From assembly GCA_024449915.1 (NCBI GenBank), contig JAMZAV010000302.1:1550001-1614000 (forward strand): a DNA stretch of 64,000 bases, in the 5' to 3' direction. The notes beneath the pieces were generated by a model. The model made no database searches and had not been told where the DNA came from. It saw nothing but the letters and a program-made list of their open reading frames with translations. The DNA is from Sweltsa coloradensis. Taxonomy: Eukaryota > Arthropoda > Insecta > Plecoptera > Chloroperlidae. Made by a program: the position numbers and the translations under genes. Shown here piece by piece: positions 20,801-27,561 of the stretch (positions are counted from its first letter, which is position 1; each line of letters begins with the position of its first letter).

Positions 20801-22462
20801 CTTCAAGAATGATCATCATCATCATTCTTGAAGAAGCCACCAACATGGTGGCGAAACGTCGAGCAGTGCCTCATCATCGACACGACGAAACAGCCCAGGG
20901 ATCATACAGAAGACATGGTAACTTTTGTTTCTAGACAATAGGGAACCTAAGTTTTGAAGGCGGGAAGGAAATTGGTTCTCTCTGGTCTCAGCGCCCATAA
21001 GAATTAGCATGGTACGAAAATGTAACTCGCCGTATCTTTTGACTCGCGCAAAAGAAATCTAAACCAATAACATCACAAGATGCATAATTTTGTGAAGATG
21101 ATGATGGCATTCTACTTTGCTCGATGACGCTTCCTAAATTCAAACTATTATGAGTTTAATGGACCCATGTTTGCGCGCTGTCGCAAATGTACTCTGACTG
21201 AGCGGCAACCTAAGCGAGACGCAGCCACGTTGTGTGCAGCTGTGGCATCCTCGCATACCACGCGCCTGTCCATGGTTGCTAAATGTACTTTTCATTCAAG
21301 ATTTTGGTGGCACATGAAAGGATATTTTATTTGTAAATGTATAATCTAGTACAACCCAGTGACCTCACAGTAGCCACAAAGCAAGTCGGATACCAAATGT
21401 TATGCTGATGCCACGGACAAAATGTTTTTACGTGCTTTTTCATGAGCAGTTTGGAAGGTTTGGCAACAGTGTAAATGTAGAGTTCACTTCGACTCAAAAC
21501 AAATGTCATTACTATTTGTGATAGAGCAGAGTTATGTATATCCACGTAAAGAGGAAAGATTATAGTTTCTTACAGTATGAATATAATTCCGGTCTGTGGT
21601 CGGGTTCTCGCGCTATCGCTTACGAAACATTTAGCACGGGTTAATCGCCTATATCACGCTGACCGGAGAGAACCAGACAACGCCCACTTAGGTTCCCTAT
21701 CTGTTTTAAAGGCACTGTATCCACCTTTACACATATTTTACGCCTTGATATGAAACAAACAACAAAAAGATGTGATATCCCCCCCAAATACAAAAATTTG
21801 TAAAAAACGGCAGCCAAGCTCTCCTTCCAAAGTATTTGGCTGTGAATGCTGTGAGATATAGAAGTTGAGCCAAGCATTTAATTCTCTCTCCCTAGTTTCG
21901 CATTGAAAAGAAGTTAGATCATTTCGCCTGTTCACGAGCGCCAAGCCAACCATTTTCATGGTAAAAAAAGTAAAAATTTTGAACACAAAATCATAAAAAA
22001 AATACTTTGCCATTGACTTTTTAGAGTTGTACCAAATTCAATGGCCAAGTAATTTTTTTTATGATTTTGAGTTTAAAATTTTTACTTTTTTTACCACGAA
22101 AATGGTTGGCTTGGCGCTCGTCAACAGGCGAAATGATCTTACTTCTTTTCAATGCGAAACTAGGGAGAAAGAATGAAATGCTTGGCTCAACTTCTATATC
22201 TCACAGCATTCACAGCCGAAGACTTTGGAAGGAGAGCTTGGCTGCCGTTTTTTTTTTTACAAATTTTTGTTTTTGGGGGGTTATGTATGAGTATTACTAC
22301 TATATCTACATATTTCTTGATCACTAGGTGGACTTGGACATTCAACAGCTGTTACAGCTCCAGTTTGAGGGGGTTCCCATCACCGACATCTTTGGGAAGG
22401 CCAAGGTTAACGTCAACCTTCTCCTTGCTCTTCTCAACAGAAAGTTTTATAGCAAGGTGTAA
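574..22462 (+). CDS. IQGAP: IQGAP family scaffold protein, C-terminal 488 residues, nine exons (5' part outside window)
   Basis: Joining 574-828, 5931-6086, 7499-7649, 8622-8739, 10351-10503, 11226-11333, 12904-13071, 13390-13612 and 22328-22462 gives one open frame of 1467 bases ending in TAA. Intron phases in order are 0, 0, 1, 2, 2, 2, 2, 0. The product covers the second half of the RasGAP-related domain (roughly residues 1-140 of this fragment), the linker, a basic coiled segment, and the RasGAP C-terminal (RGCT) domain up to the end. IQGAPs act at the cell cortex, binding Rac1/Cdc42-GTP, actin, calmodulin, E-cadherin and beta-catenin; they resemble RasGAPs but do not stimulate GTP hydrolysis. 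The family call rests on collinear conserved blocks such as AIVAPDAFDI, LAKTEV-L-L-NKF, YTAAKLHEKG and KVNVNLLLALLNRKFY. The N-terminal CH, WW and IQ regions must lie upstream. Drosophila melanogaster lacks IQGAP, so a non-fly host is expected. Confidence 0.95.
1012..1652. mobile_element. TTAA-flanked non-autonomous element 1 (piggyBac-like)
   Basis: The left end AGGGGCTAAAAACC and right end GGTTAAATACCCCT are imperfect inverted repeats. TTAA lies at 1008-1011 and 1653-1656, the target-site duplication typical of piggyBac transposons. No transposase is encoded. It sits inside IQGAP intron a. Confidence 0.5.
1657..2216. mobile_element. TTAA-flanked non-autonomous element 2 (piggyBac-like)
   Basis: Terminal inverted repeats are GAGGGTACGCTGAG at the left and CTCAGCATACCCTC at the right, flanked by TTAA at 1653-1656 and 2217-2220. 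The left TTAA is shared with element 1, so the two are directly abutting. There is no coding capacity. Confidence 0.65.
2289..2396. repeat. Short foldback built from CCAGGATTATAAGGGA units
   Basis: TTGCTTCCCTTATAATCCTGG on the left is answered by CCAGGATTATAAGGGAAGCAA on the right (arms near 2290-2311 and 2374-2395), with two further copies of the same word between them. It directly abuts the Penelope-like coding remnant that follows. Confidence 0.6.
2397..2687 (+). pseudogene. Penelope-like element, C-terminal end of the GIY-YIG endonuclease ORF
   Basis: An open frame of 96 codons ends at TAG 2685-2687. It begins EIEKRPHSLNKRDDGKRLPQ followed by TWKSII. The pattern (E-I-K-P-N-N-R-D-D-G---L--TW) is the conserved end of the GIY-YIG endonuclease part of Penelope-like retroelements (PLEs). 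A proline/threonine/serine-rich tail with two TRSQ motifs follows. The reverse transcriptase and the GIY-YIG catalytic core are missing; sequence left of 2397 is an unrelated foldback. It is a dead fragment in IQGAP intron a. Confidence 0.7.
2820..3745 (+). mobile_element. PLE-associated terminal region with inverted segment and degenerate hammerhead
   Basis: Downstream of the PLE stop, 2826-2945 and 3519-3655 are inverted copies of each other (GCCTCCTAGATGTTCGTCGT against ACGACGAACATCTAGGAGGC; CTAGTTACCGTCCCCAAGAG against its complement). The block ends with a hammerhead-like core at about 3691-3736: TTGACAAA, a stem of GATTGG pairing with CCAGTC around the loop TGAAAT, then GAAACGTC. PLE terminal repeats are known to carry hammerheads, so this probably is the PLE end. 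Confidence 0.55.
3968..4009 (-). ncRNA. Hammerhead ribozyme motif, type I with minimal helix III
   Basis: Reading the minus strand from 4009: ATCCGC (stem I 5' side), CTGAAGA (core C3-U4-G5-A6-N7-G8-A9), GTCC-CAGAA-GGAC (stem II, four perfect pairs, five-base loop), GAAA (G12-A13-A14-A15.1), C, GC, GTC with predicted cleavage after C17 at 3974, then GTGGAT (stem I 3' side, six pairs including one G-U). All invariant core bases are present. Helix III has only two pairs closed by a two-base loop, the form reported for retroelement hammerheads that work best as dimers. Confidence 0.8.
4926..4965 (+). ncRNA. Decayed hammerhead copy in the right arm
   Basis: The right arm aligns to the left-arm ribozyme: GTGGCCACCAGTCCGC, then TCAAGA in place of the conserved core, TGTC, GAAAACGAAGACGC. 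The CUGANGA core and stem II are broken, so self-cleavage is not expected. It dates the arms as diverged since the element formed. Confidence 0.55.
5100..5338. mobile_element. Foldback MITE with hammerhead-like cores
   Basis: AACAAGGATCTGGGTAAAAC at the left is matched by GTTTTACCCAAGATCCTTGT at the right, and the arms pair over about 110 bases. Each arm contains CTGA(A)CGT...ACGAAACGTC followed by GGTGGACG, a hammerhead-like core lacking the G8-A9 positions. The loop includes GTGACTC and GAGTCAC words that also pair. Confidence 0.65.
5440..5599. mobile_element. TA-flanked MITE with a tRNA-like interior
   Basis: The inverted ends start CTTTAGACAGAAATTAAAAA at 5440 and finish with the complement at 5599 (about 30 bases, near-perfect). 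TA dinucleotides lie at 5438-5439 and 5600-5601, as for Tc1/mariner insertions. The interior carries a tRNA-like unit whose 3' end runs into the right inverted repeat. Total length is 160 bases, with no coding capacity. Confidence 0.7.
5506..5584 (+). tRNA. tRNA-like pseudogene with Pol III terminator
   Basis: The acceptor strands GGTTGCA (5506-5512) and TGTAGTC (5570-5576) pair at all seven positions with three wobbles. The D stem is GCTC/GAGC with loop AGTTGGTAA. The T arm CCGGG-TTCAAAC-CCCGG is perfect. T6 follows at 5579-5584. The anticodon arm (5533-5549) does not form a five-pair stem, so it cannot be decoded and is probably a pseudogene or SINE promoter. Confidence 0.55.
5931..6086 (+). 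CDS. IQGAP: IQGAP exon b: RasGAP-related domain, C-terminal helices
   Basis: Acceptor TTTTAAAG precedes 5931 and donor GTAAAAG follows 6086; 52 complete codons, phase 0 on both sides. The product begins FGEESRHLQCLNPFI and ends QYSDATLVTK. These match the segment after the FLR region in IQGAPs, where a run of aromatic residues (here KTFF) leads to an EYSD-type motif. The acceptor lacks a strong pyrimidine run directly before AAAG but has TTTTGTTGTTTT just upstream. Confidence 0.93.
7040..7330. other. GC-rich, C-rich block inside an IQGAP intron, unidentified
   Basis: This stretch contrasts with its AT-rich surroundings, with repeated GACGACG/ACGACGAC and CCCCTT words and a run of CCACCCC. 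No conserved coding frame or element ends were recognised. It could be part of an old transposable element or an intronic regulatory block. Confidence 0.3.
7499..7649 (+). CDS. IQGAP: IQGAP exon c: end of RasGAP-related domain and linker
   Basis: Acceptor ...CTGTCCAG, donor GTGAGC at 7650; 50 codons plus one base. Translation begins PSVYITLQELCDTHQLLL and continues DQIAPDPLDPLHELLEDLG, the conserved block in which IQGAPs carry a histidine-rich helix and an acidic LLDDLG stretch. The donor splits the codon after Glu; joined to exon d it gives Leu-Glu-Lys-Ser. Reading through the donor meets a stop only after another 30 codons, so this exon is easy to over-extend. Confidence 0.93.
8470..8580. 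mobile_element. Palindromic MITE next to a splice acceptor
   Basis: TTAGCCGAATGCACC...ATGTGAATCATA on the left is inverted on the right as TATGATTCACAT...GGTGCATTCGGCCA. The arms are about 45 bases with a short AT-rich centre. It ends 41 bases before the acceptor of IQGAP exon d. Confidence 0.65.
8622..8739 (+). CDS. IQGAP: IQGAP exon d: linker with the LAKTEV block
   Basis: The acceptor is GTGTCTTCAG, the donor GTAAGT at 8740 (consensus). 118 bases, entering in phase 1 and leaving in phase 2. The product contains LAKTEVCLSLSNKFEVPEND, one of the best conserved IQGAP linker blocks, and ends LFIK when joined to exon e. A palindromic MITE ends only 41 bases upstream of the acceptor, so this exon's branch point and pyrimidine tract must lie in or next to that element. 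Confidence 0.94.
8812..8844. repeat. (ACT)n microsatellite
   Basis: Eleven uninterrupted ACT triplets in the intron after IQGAP exon d. Confidence 0.9.
9270..10050 (+). mobile_element. ACTAGG-family A element (Helitron-like, non-autonomous)
   Basis: It starts ACTAGGAAAACGCTTAAGTC, then GTTGTTGGATGAGCG, and ends CGCTACGCTCATCCAAC, so the inner head word TTGGATGAGCG is inverted at the tail. The interior holds repeated TCGTAAAATTGCGATTTTCA and GGTTTAGCCGGAATCGTGTT modules. Short inner inverted ends, fixed heads, internal minisatellite-like modules and no transposase suggest Helentron-associated elements, but target-site evidence is lacking. Confidence 0.6.
10351..10503 (+). CDS. IQGAP: IQGAP exon e: TKDILVWSLPCLMGDNL segment
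   Basis: Acceptor TTTGTGTACAG, donor GTAGGT at 10504; phase 2 in and phase 2 out, so K (AA+A) and R/S codons are completed across junctions. The sequence TKDILVWSLPCLMGDNL corresponds to the NTKRLIVDVIRFQPG-type block in vertebrate IQGAPs, followed by an acidic, glutamine-rich linker. This linker is less conserved than the flanking domains; the call rests on position, frame continuity and the KD-I-V-hydrophobic pattern. Confidence 0.88.
   Translation, partial: NQRHPCVVTAVPDGRQPERRFAGRHYSFTRGGVPTVSSEQARQGCGSSTQ
11226..11333 (+). CDS. IQGAP: IQGAP exon f: helical linker before the RGCT domain
   Basis: Acceptor ...TTCCTTTTAG, donor GTAAGT at 11334. In the frame set by exon e it reads SLVKCKTELCQLLRRLELTG and ends LTAIAR on joining exon g, matching the K-L-LE-G...Y--L---IAR-IR pattern of IQGAP linkers. 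A different open frame from 11235 also spans this exon, but it does not fit the neighbouring exons. Confidence 0.88.
11977..12540. mobile_element. hAT-type non-autonomous element
   Basis: The inverted ends TAGGGACGTCATAGGGTA and TACCCTATGACATCCCTA are flanked by an 8-bp direct duplication GTAAGTTC at 11969-11976 and 12541-12548. An 8-bp duplication with TAGGG ends is the hAT signature. The interior is GC-rich with a G12 run near 12470. It lies in the intron before IQGAP exon g. Confidence 0.8.
12904..13071 (+). CDS. IQGAP: IQGAP exon g: basic coiled segment
   Basis: Acceptor TGTATTTCTAG, donor GTAAGA at 13072; phase 2 in and out. The product has an arginine-rich stretch (SRRREMLTL) followed by LEAKTVFYEEQINYYNQYTN and KCLENL. 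This matches the family's charged helix with the A-FYEEQ--YY--Y---CL-NL signature immediately before the RGCT domain. Confidence 0.94.
13390..13612 (+). CDS. IQGAP: IQGAP exon h: first part of the RGCT domain
   Basis: Acceptor CACGTCTAG, donor GTAAGT at 13613; enters in phase 2 and leaves in phase 0. It encodes a lysine-rich lead (HPAKLKSKLTLRYTAAKL) followed by HEKGILSEVQGLPQSQLKNV, then FEITPTEGAGIFTI and KFMGVVMET. These are the beta-rich first half of the RasGAP C-terminal domain, which binds phosphoinositides and cadherin/catenin partners in characterised IQGAPs. The intron before it is the shortest in the window (318 bases). Confidence 0.95.
13880..14180. other. Moderately GC-rich intronic block, unidentified
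   Basis: Both strands carry open frames of about 75 codons, but neither resembles a known protein. It contains GCTCTATCCGGGATGCGACT and CAGTCGGGTCACGTCC. It is likely transposon-derived; no ends were found. Confidence 0.25.
14509..15383. mobile_element. hAT-type non-autonomous element in the last IQGAP intron
   Basis: The ends CAGGGGCGGCTCGTG and CACGAGCCGCCCCTG are perfect 15-bp inverted repeats. The 8-bp duplication ATCAATAT lies at 14501-14508 and 15384-15391. The length is 875 bp with no intact transposase frame. An internal CCGCCGGAGGCGAAATTTTT block is shared with the element at 18189. Confidence 0.88.
15733..15823 (+). repeat. Tail fragment of an ACTAGG-family B element
   Basis: It holds TCAGTGAAATTGAAGTCTT and TTTGCTCATCCAAT, matching the end of the copies at 32552 and 60137. 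Confidence 0.6.
16143..16396 (+). repeat. Duplicated 5' end of an ACTAGG-family A element
   Basis: ACTAGGAAAACGCTTAAGTC begins here and again at 16397. The 254 bases up to TTAATGTCCATGTAAAATA match the following copy closely, so the head of the element is tandemly duplicated. Confidence 0.7.
16397..17833 (+). mobile_element. ACTAGG-family A element with internal tandem modules and nested second tail
   Basis: It starts ACTAGGAAAACGCTTAAGTC and has tails ending CGCTACGCTCATCCAAT near 17354 and 17833. Between them a roughly 180-base module is repeated at least five times: GTCACGAAAATATCGCACTA or TCGTAAAATTGCGATTTTCA, a GCAGTTCTAAGTTCAGAGAT segment, ATTTCATCGCAATTGGAGTA, then GTTAACAAACACACAAAAAT. 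The second tail implies a nested or recombined second copy. Confidence 0.65.
17878..18041. mobile_element. MITE with TGGGTACGTTCCG ends
   Basis: TGGGTACGTTCCG-ATGATGC at the left is matched by GCATCAT-CGGAACGTACCCA at the right, about 21 bases each. The interior is rich in GGGCGTT/GCCCA words. The target-site duplication is not clear. Confidence 0.6.
18189..19038. mobile_element. hAT-type non-autonomous element
   Basis: The ends CATGGGCGCCGG and CCGGCGCCCATG are inverted, flanked by the 8-bp duplication TCCTTTGC at 18181-18188 and 19039-19046. G- and C-runs lie just inside the ends. An inner GCCGCAGGCGAAATTTTT block is shared with the hAT element at 14509. Confidence 0.85.
19559..20545. repeat. 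Tandem array of ~290-bp units
   Basis: Units begin CCGCCGAGAGGCAAG at 19559, 19859, 20143 and 20438 (spacings 300, 284 and 295); the last is partial. Each has TTCCACCCCC, AATTCATAGCTCTAACC, GTGTTTTAACCCAATCGGCC, CAGCATTCACCATGAAGGCA and CATGAAATTTGGCATGATGG. It lies in the last IQGAP intron and looks like a satellite-type array. Confidence 0.88.
20718..20916. mobile_element. Near-perfect foldback with hammerhead-like cores
   Basis: The two arms of about 96 bases are nearly identical inverted copies (ATGTCTTCTGTATGATCCCT against its complement) with only a CATCATCATC centre. Each arm holds TTGAAGA-A, the stem GCCACC/GGTGGC (loop AACAT in the right arm), then GAAACGTC. This is a hammerhead-like layout with C3 changed to U and one extra A before stem II. 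Confidence 0.75.
21779..22281. repeat. Long inverted repeat just before the last IQGAP exon
   Basis: The left arm 21779-22016 and right arm 22039-22281 are inverted copies of about 240 bases. Landmarks are GGCTGTGAATGCTGTGAGAT, GCGCCAAGCCAACCATTTTC and GTAAAAAAAGTAAAAATTTT with their complements, around a 22-base loop. It ends 46 bases before the acceptor at 22327. Confidence 0.8.
22328..22462 (+). CDS. IQGAP: IQGAP last coding exon: end of RGCT domain and stop
   Basis: Acceptor TCTTGATCACTAG, 44 codons and TAA at 22460-22462. Product: VDLDIQQLLQLQFEGVPITD, then IFGKAKVNVNLLLALLNRKF, ending YSKV. It joins in phase 0 to exon h (GKFMGVVMET) exactly where other IQGAPs continue, so no exon is missing in the 8.7-kb intron. 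A 500-bp inverted repeat ends 46 bases upstream of this exon. Confidence 0.95.
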   Translation: MDLDIQQLLQLQFEGVPITDIFGKAKVNVNLLLALLNRKFYSKV

Positions 22463-22900
22463 AAGATTTTCTGATATTGGGACTTGACAACTAGTATGTA
22501 GGCTATCTCGGAGGTCAAGAAAATATTTTTTCAGTACCTGCCAAACCTCAACACTAATGCTAATGCAATCTATGCACTTTGATTTGATCCTAAAAATATT
22601 TGTGGGTAGTGTAAAAATTGTAGACTACATGTATGATTTTCACGAGAAACATTTATTTCATAAGGACTACAGTCAAAACAGGTCAAAGTTAAAAGATTTA
22701 GAAGGTTCTCTGAAAATAATAAAAATCAGAGTAACCATTGATCAGGCAGAGAGCAACAAACAGTCGCCAAAAAGGTGATGTAATGTGTGTTCATTATGCG
22801 CATTCAAGTGTGATTTTCATTGTATATTTGATTGATTGCACTAAACTTTGCTGCAGGTTCTAGTTATAGATAATGAAGGTTCCTGAAAATATAATAAATT
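22463..22900 (+). other. IQGAP: IQGAP 3' UTR and candidate poly(A) signals
   Basis: AT-rich sequence after the stop codon. AATAAA occurs at 22718-22723 and 22893-22898; either could direct cleavage. The stretch 22600-22760 resembles, in diverged form, the interior of the ACTAGG repeat family (bending from GATTTTCACGAGAAA to a GAAGGTTCTCTGAAAAT segment), so the first signal probably lies in an old repeat copy. Confidence 0.5.
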
Positions 22901-22945
22901 TTGGTGTTTGCCAGTAGATAGTAAACAAATAGGCCTCCATTAAAT

Positions 22946-23621
22946 ACTAGGAAAACGTCAAAGTCGTTGTTAAACGAGTGAGTGACCCATGTGTATAGTA
23001 CCCGGTATCATTCCACATACTGGGCTAGATCCAGCCTTAGGTATATGGGAGGAAAGGGGATGTTCCCGGGTACTCAACACTTGGCTCACTCACTCGTTTA
23101 ACAACGACTTTGGCGTTTCCCTAGTTTAAATTGAACATTCAAAATGCGAATCGTGTTCAAAACGTATTAGCGTGAAACATTACCAAATTTCCAAGATAAA
23201 ACAAAATCACCTAAGTTTTATTTCCCATTGAACACCCCTCAAAAATAATATGTGGGTGTAAAAATATAAAAAAGTTCAAACTAATGGGTATCGAACCCCT
23301 ACCCTCCGTGCGGTAGACTAAATGCTTACCAATAGGCCATGCAAGCCACGTAGTAATCGTCCCGCTAGCTGCTACTAAACAAATGCTATAGATATTTTAA
23401 AAATCACATTTTTATTTATTGTAGGATTAAATCGCAATGAATCTAGCTGATTTTGTTAGCAGTTCTCAGTAAACTCGTACCGAATGTCTGTTTAAAATTT
23501 CAGCCCAATCTGTTCAGCGGTTTGGCTGATTTTCGAAGTACAGACGACAGACAGACAGAATCACAGAATGAGAGCCATTCGAGTTGAATGGAGACACTCG
23601 GTCGCTCCGCTCCCTCGTTTA
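22946..23621 (+). mobile_element. ACTAGG-family C unit, copy 1
   Basis: It starts with a palindromic head (22946-23125: ACTAGGAAAACGTCAAAGTC...GACTTTGGCGTTTCCCTAGT with GAGTGAGTGA inside). It continues through a tRNA-like segment on the minus strand near 23283-23345 (B box GGGGTTCGATACC, A box TGGCCTATTGG) and a GACAGACAGACAG segment. It ends GGTCGCTCCGCTCCCTCGTT. Head and tail again share an inverted word (TTAAACGAG / CTCGTTTAA), like family A. Confidence 0.65.
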
Positions 23622-23629
23622 ATTAAATT

Positions 23630-24305
23630 ACTAGGGAAACGCCAAAGTCGTTGTAAAACGAGTGAGTGAGTGAGCCAAGTGTTGAGTACCCGGGAACATC
23701 CCCTTTCCTCCCCTATACCTAAGGATCTAGCCCAGTATGAGGAATGATACCGTGTACTCAATACATGGCTCACTCACTCGTTTAACAACGACTTAGTCGT
23801 TTCCCTAGTTATTTAAATTGAACATTTTAAATACGAATCGTGTTCAAAACGTATTAGCGTAAAACATTGACAAATTTCCAAGATGAAACAAAATCACCTA
23901 ATTTTTATTTCCCATTTAACACCCCTCAAAATAATATGTGGATGTAAAAATATAAAAAAGTTCGAACTAACGGGCATCGAACCCCAACCCTCCGTGCGGT
24001 AGGCTTAATGCTTACCACTGTGCCATGTCAGCCACGCAGATTTTGTCCCGCTAGCTGCTACTAAACAAATGCTATCGATAATTTAAAAAATCACATTTTT
24101 ATTTATTGTAGGCTTAAATCGCAATGGATCTAGCTGATTTTGTTAACAGTTCTCAGTATACTCGTACCGGATGTCTGTTTAAAATTTCAGCGAAATCTGT
24201 TCAGCGGTTCGGCTGATTTTCGACGTACAGACAGACAGACAGAATCACAGAATGAGAACCGTTTGAGTTGAATGGAGACACTCGGTCGCTCCGCTCCCTC
24301 GTTTA
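23630..24305 (+). mobile_element. ACTAGG-family C unit, copy 2 (tandem)
   Basis: This repeats the previous unit 684 bases downstream with the same order: palindromic head (23630-23809), tRNA-like minus-strand segment (about 23966-24034), GACAGACAGACAG, and a GGTCGCTCCGCTCCCTCGTT tail. Scattered substitutions show it is not a fresh duplicate. Confidence 0.7.
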
Positions 24306-25441
24306 ATAAAAACCACAAGCTCTTTGGCTAAGAGTACTTTAGTCGAAGTTTCCCTATGGTCATTCAATCTTTTGTTCATAATATACACACAATTTGTATT
24401 ATGTGTGCCATTATGTACAGTGAGATAGATAGGAAATAGTAAATACTACTATAAAAATCCAGTGCTTCCCAAACTTCAAAGAACATCACACATTTGCGAG
24501 CCACCTAGCTATACTTATATGTAGGTAGGACGGGAAGGGGAAGTAGGCATAATGACCTTTTTATTTATTAAATGTATTAGTATTTACATTTCATATAATT
24601 ATACATACCGAACTTATCTATCTATCATAATGAGAAGAGTGGAAATGCTGCGCGATTTATTGGGTTCTTTTGATGACGGCATTTAAGTCCAAGTTGATGA
24701 GAACAATTTTCAGACGCAAGGAGTTCAACAATTTGGAGCTTTTCTTTCGTAATTTAGTTTTTCTTTTTATTCCTTCCATAGTCGAAAATTCAATTTTTTA
24801 AATTTTTACTTCAAGTTCCTTTAAATATGCTAAATTAAAAGAGAGCCTCGTCATATGCTTTACAACTAAAGTACTCGGGTACTGTACTAGGTTTACAAAT
24901 CGTGTTTATGTTGCTAGATTATTAAAGTAGGGCCACTATTCAATCGTTTTGTTTTGAGGTGGTACTATCTGCTTGAAATTCGATAATAGGCATTGTATTT
25001 ATATTCTCAAAATAGAAATGAATGCATTGCCACATTAAAGTTTGTAGTTAAGATAATTCATAACTCATACTTAATTATACTTATATTTTGTTAGTCATAA
25101 AGTCAATTTATTAAATGTTTTATTCATACTTATAATAGAATTAATATGCAACAGCAAATACCACAGTAGTATGAAGCTCACAAAATCTGAAGGGATTTGA
25201 GTGTGAGACGTTTCTATTAACAGATTTAAAAAATAATTACTATTTACTATTTACTAATCTACTAATCAGATGAGCTGATAAGAGGTGAATTAAAAGAAAC
25301 AATAAACATGTTATACCTCTAAGTAGTATGTAGATTGTATGTGGCAATATGTCTTTTAGCCTCTTGTATAGTGATATATACCTAAGTATGGGACTCTTTT
25401 TACAGCCCATCTTAGAGTAGAAGTCAAAAGTATTTTTGTAT
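24306..25441. other. AT-rich intergenic DNA, nothing recognised
   Basis: No coding frame with splice borders, RNA gene or clear element end was seen here. Confidence 0.4.
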
Positions 25442-25960
25442 ACTAGGAAAACGCTTAAGTCCCGCCGCGTTGTTTGATGAGCGTAATTGGTGCATTGAGT
25501 TGCCATGTGTTATGCGGATTTTCTGTTGATCTGTAAAAAAATTGTAACAAAAGAAAAAAATCGAAAAATTGCCATTTTTATAAGAAATAATTATTCGATT
25601 GCGCTCAAATTTCACACGAATATATAAATTCATAAAATTAAGGTTCTGTGAAAAAATAATTGAAATCGGATAAAGCATGTAGGTGTTATAAGACGAAGAA
25701 ATTTTTTAAAAATCAAAAAAAATCGTAAAATTGCGATTTTCATGAGAAATAATTTTCCGATTGCGCTCAAAAACGTGGCAGTTCTAAGTTCAGAGATTTC
25801 GAAGGCCTCCATAAAATTTCATGGCGATTGGAGTATCGGTTTAGCCGGAATCGTGTTAACAAACACAAATATACAGAAAAAAGAAAAAAAAGAAAAAAAA
25901 ACATTCCGGATATTTTTCTCCAGTGTAGTGAAATGGAATCTTCGCTACGCTCATCCAACA
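25442..25960 (+). mobile_element. ACTAGG-family A element, short copy
   Basis: It starts ACTAGGAAAACGCTTAAGTC and ends CGCTACGCTCATCCAACAA. It has one set of TCGTAAAATTGCGATTTTCA and GGTTTAGCCGGAATCGTGTT modules, so it is shorter than the copy at 16397. Confidence 0.65.
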
Positions 25961-26731
25961 ACCATTCGTATACAAATTGGCCACTCCGTATTGTAATATG
26001 TGCGTATATAGTTTTATATGATGTTTTATGCTTGCAGCACTTGTGTTTTTACTTTTTTACTTTTATATGTATATGTACAACAAATAAAGCAAAAGTTTAA
26101 ATGCTTACCTTACTGAATTCCTTGGCTTGGAGCTCTACTTATTTACAATACAATTTACAGTTAGTATGTAATGTCCAGCCAGCTCTTGGCATACTTGGGG
26201 AAGTTCCTTTTGAAAAGTAACTTTTAAAAGATTCAGTTAATTAATTTAAAAAAATAACTTGTATATAGTTCAAATTCCTATTTACACCTTTACCTCTAAA
26301 AAGTTCCAAGTTCCTCATAAAAACGAACTTAAGTTCCTTTAAAACGTTCCCATTTTTTTAGTTTGCAATGTGTATTGTTTAATGCGACTGCAGTCACAAA
26401 CGTGCAACTTGCAAGCATACGGCTGTCATAGAGCACGGCGAGCGGTAGGGTCATGAATCCTGATGATAATATGGTATGAAATGATTTGCTAACAAATACA
26501 GTACTGAAAAGGAGTGCAAAATAGACTTCTTGGTTGTTACTGGAATGTTGAAAAAAAAAGATTTTGACAAAGTTTCCTGAAAATATGAACTTGACTGAAA
26601 AGTTCCTCAACACTAAAAAGGATCTATAGTTCCTTAAAAAGTTCCAAGAAAATGGAACTCGTTCTATTAAAAACTTCCTTCATCAAATATGCCTCTTGGT
26701 AATGTATAATAATAGTAATAATATTTTTTCC

Positions 26732-26920
26732 AACTAGGTGTATTGGAGTTAGGACAATAATAATTGTGAAGGGATATTCAAAGGTTGTTTATCAATCCCT
26801 TGCATTCACATTTATGACTGAGAAAATCCTAGGTAAAAGCCTTCAGTCAGGGTTGCCGATCTCGACGGGATTTAAAACCGGGACCTCCCGAATCAGAGTA
26901 GATAGTCTAGCTGATTGCTG
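26732..26920 (-). mobile_element. tRNA-derived SINE, diverged copy
   Basis: Minus orientation. It matches the SINE at 46932: CTTCAGTCAGGGTTGCCGAT (body), GATCTCGACGGGATTT and GGGACCTCCCGAATCAGAG (tRNA-like head), and ACTAGGTGTATTGGAGTTAG at its far end. The B box is mutated. Confidence 0.65.
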
Positions 26921-27087
26921 TGATGGCTTAGCTAAGTTTAAGAGGAAGGACTACCACCAATACTAAAACCATGCAAAATTAGTTTTTTAGTGATATCTCA
27001 AGAACGGTGCAAAATATCTAAAAGCTGATTGCAGACAATAATGTCGTTTTGTTGGGACAATATAATCCCACCAATAAAAAAAAATTG

Positions 27088-27330
27088 TAAAAATACATCC
27101 AAACCTTACACTCAAAAGTCAAAAGTAATGCAATCTAAAAGAAGGGTCAAGCTTGTGTACCCTTCTACATTTGCGCATTCTTATTCATAAACGTACACTG
27201 CCCCATAATTACATCCTTAAAAGCTTGGCAAAATATAATTTGCAACTATTAATTTAAACGTAATAGATGGTTATATACTCAATGGTAATAGTTTATACAA
27301 ATTCTATTTTGACAATTAATTTAAACGTAA
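27088..27330. repeat. Single arm of the foldback family seen at 53816
   Basis: It shares AAATACATCCAAACCTTACA, CAAGCTTGTGTACCCTTC, AAACGTACACTG-CCCATAA and AAAGCTTGGCAAAATA with 53816-53960. Only one arm is present. Confidence 0.55.
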
Positions 27331-27561
27331 TAGTTCATGCAAATATCTTTAAATAAAATTATATATTTACATTAAAAAAATTATAATGAAGTAAACTTAA
27401 TTAAAATGAAATAACCGGGCTTAAACCGATTTAAACTGATTCACCAAATCCCTAAATTTCACAATTAATTACACTTCTAACTTAACAAAACTTAACAATT
27501 TAAAGAAATGTTTTAAAATATATTTTTAGATTCGTGTAGGCCCCTATTACAAAATTCCAAC

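Noticed and set aside
13613..22327. Additional IQGAP exon in the long last intron
   Set aside because: Exon h joins directly to the last exon in the family alignment with no gap in conserved sequence.
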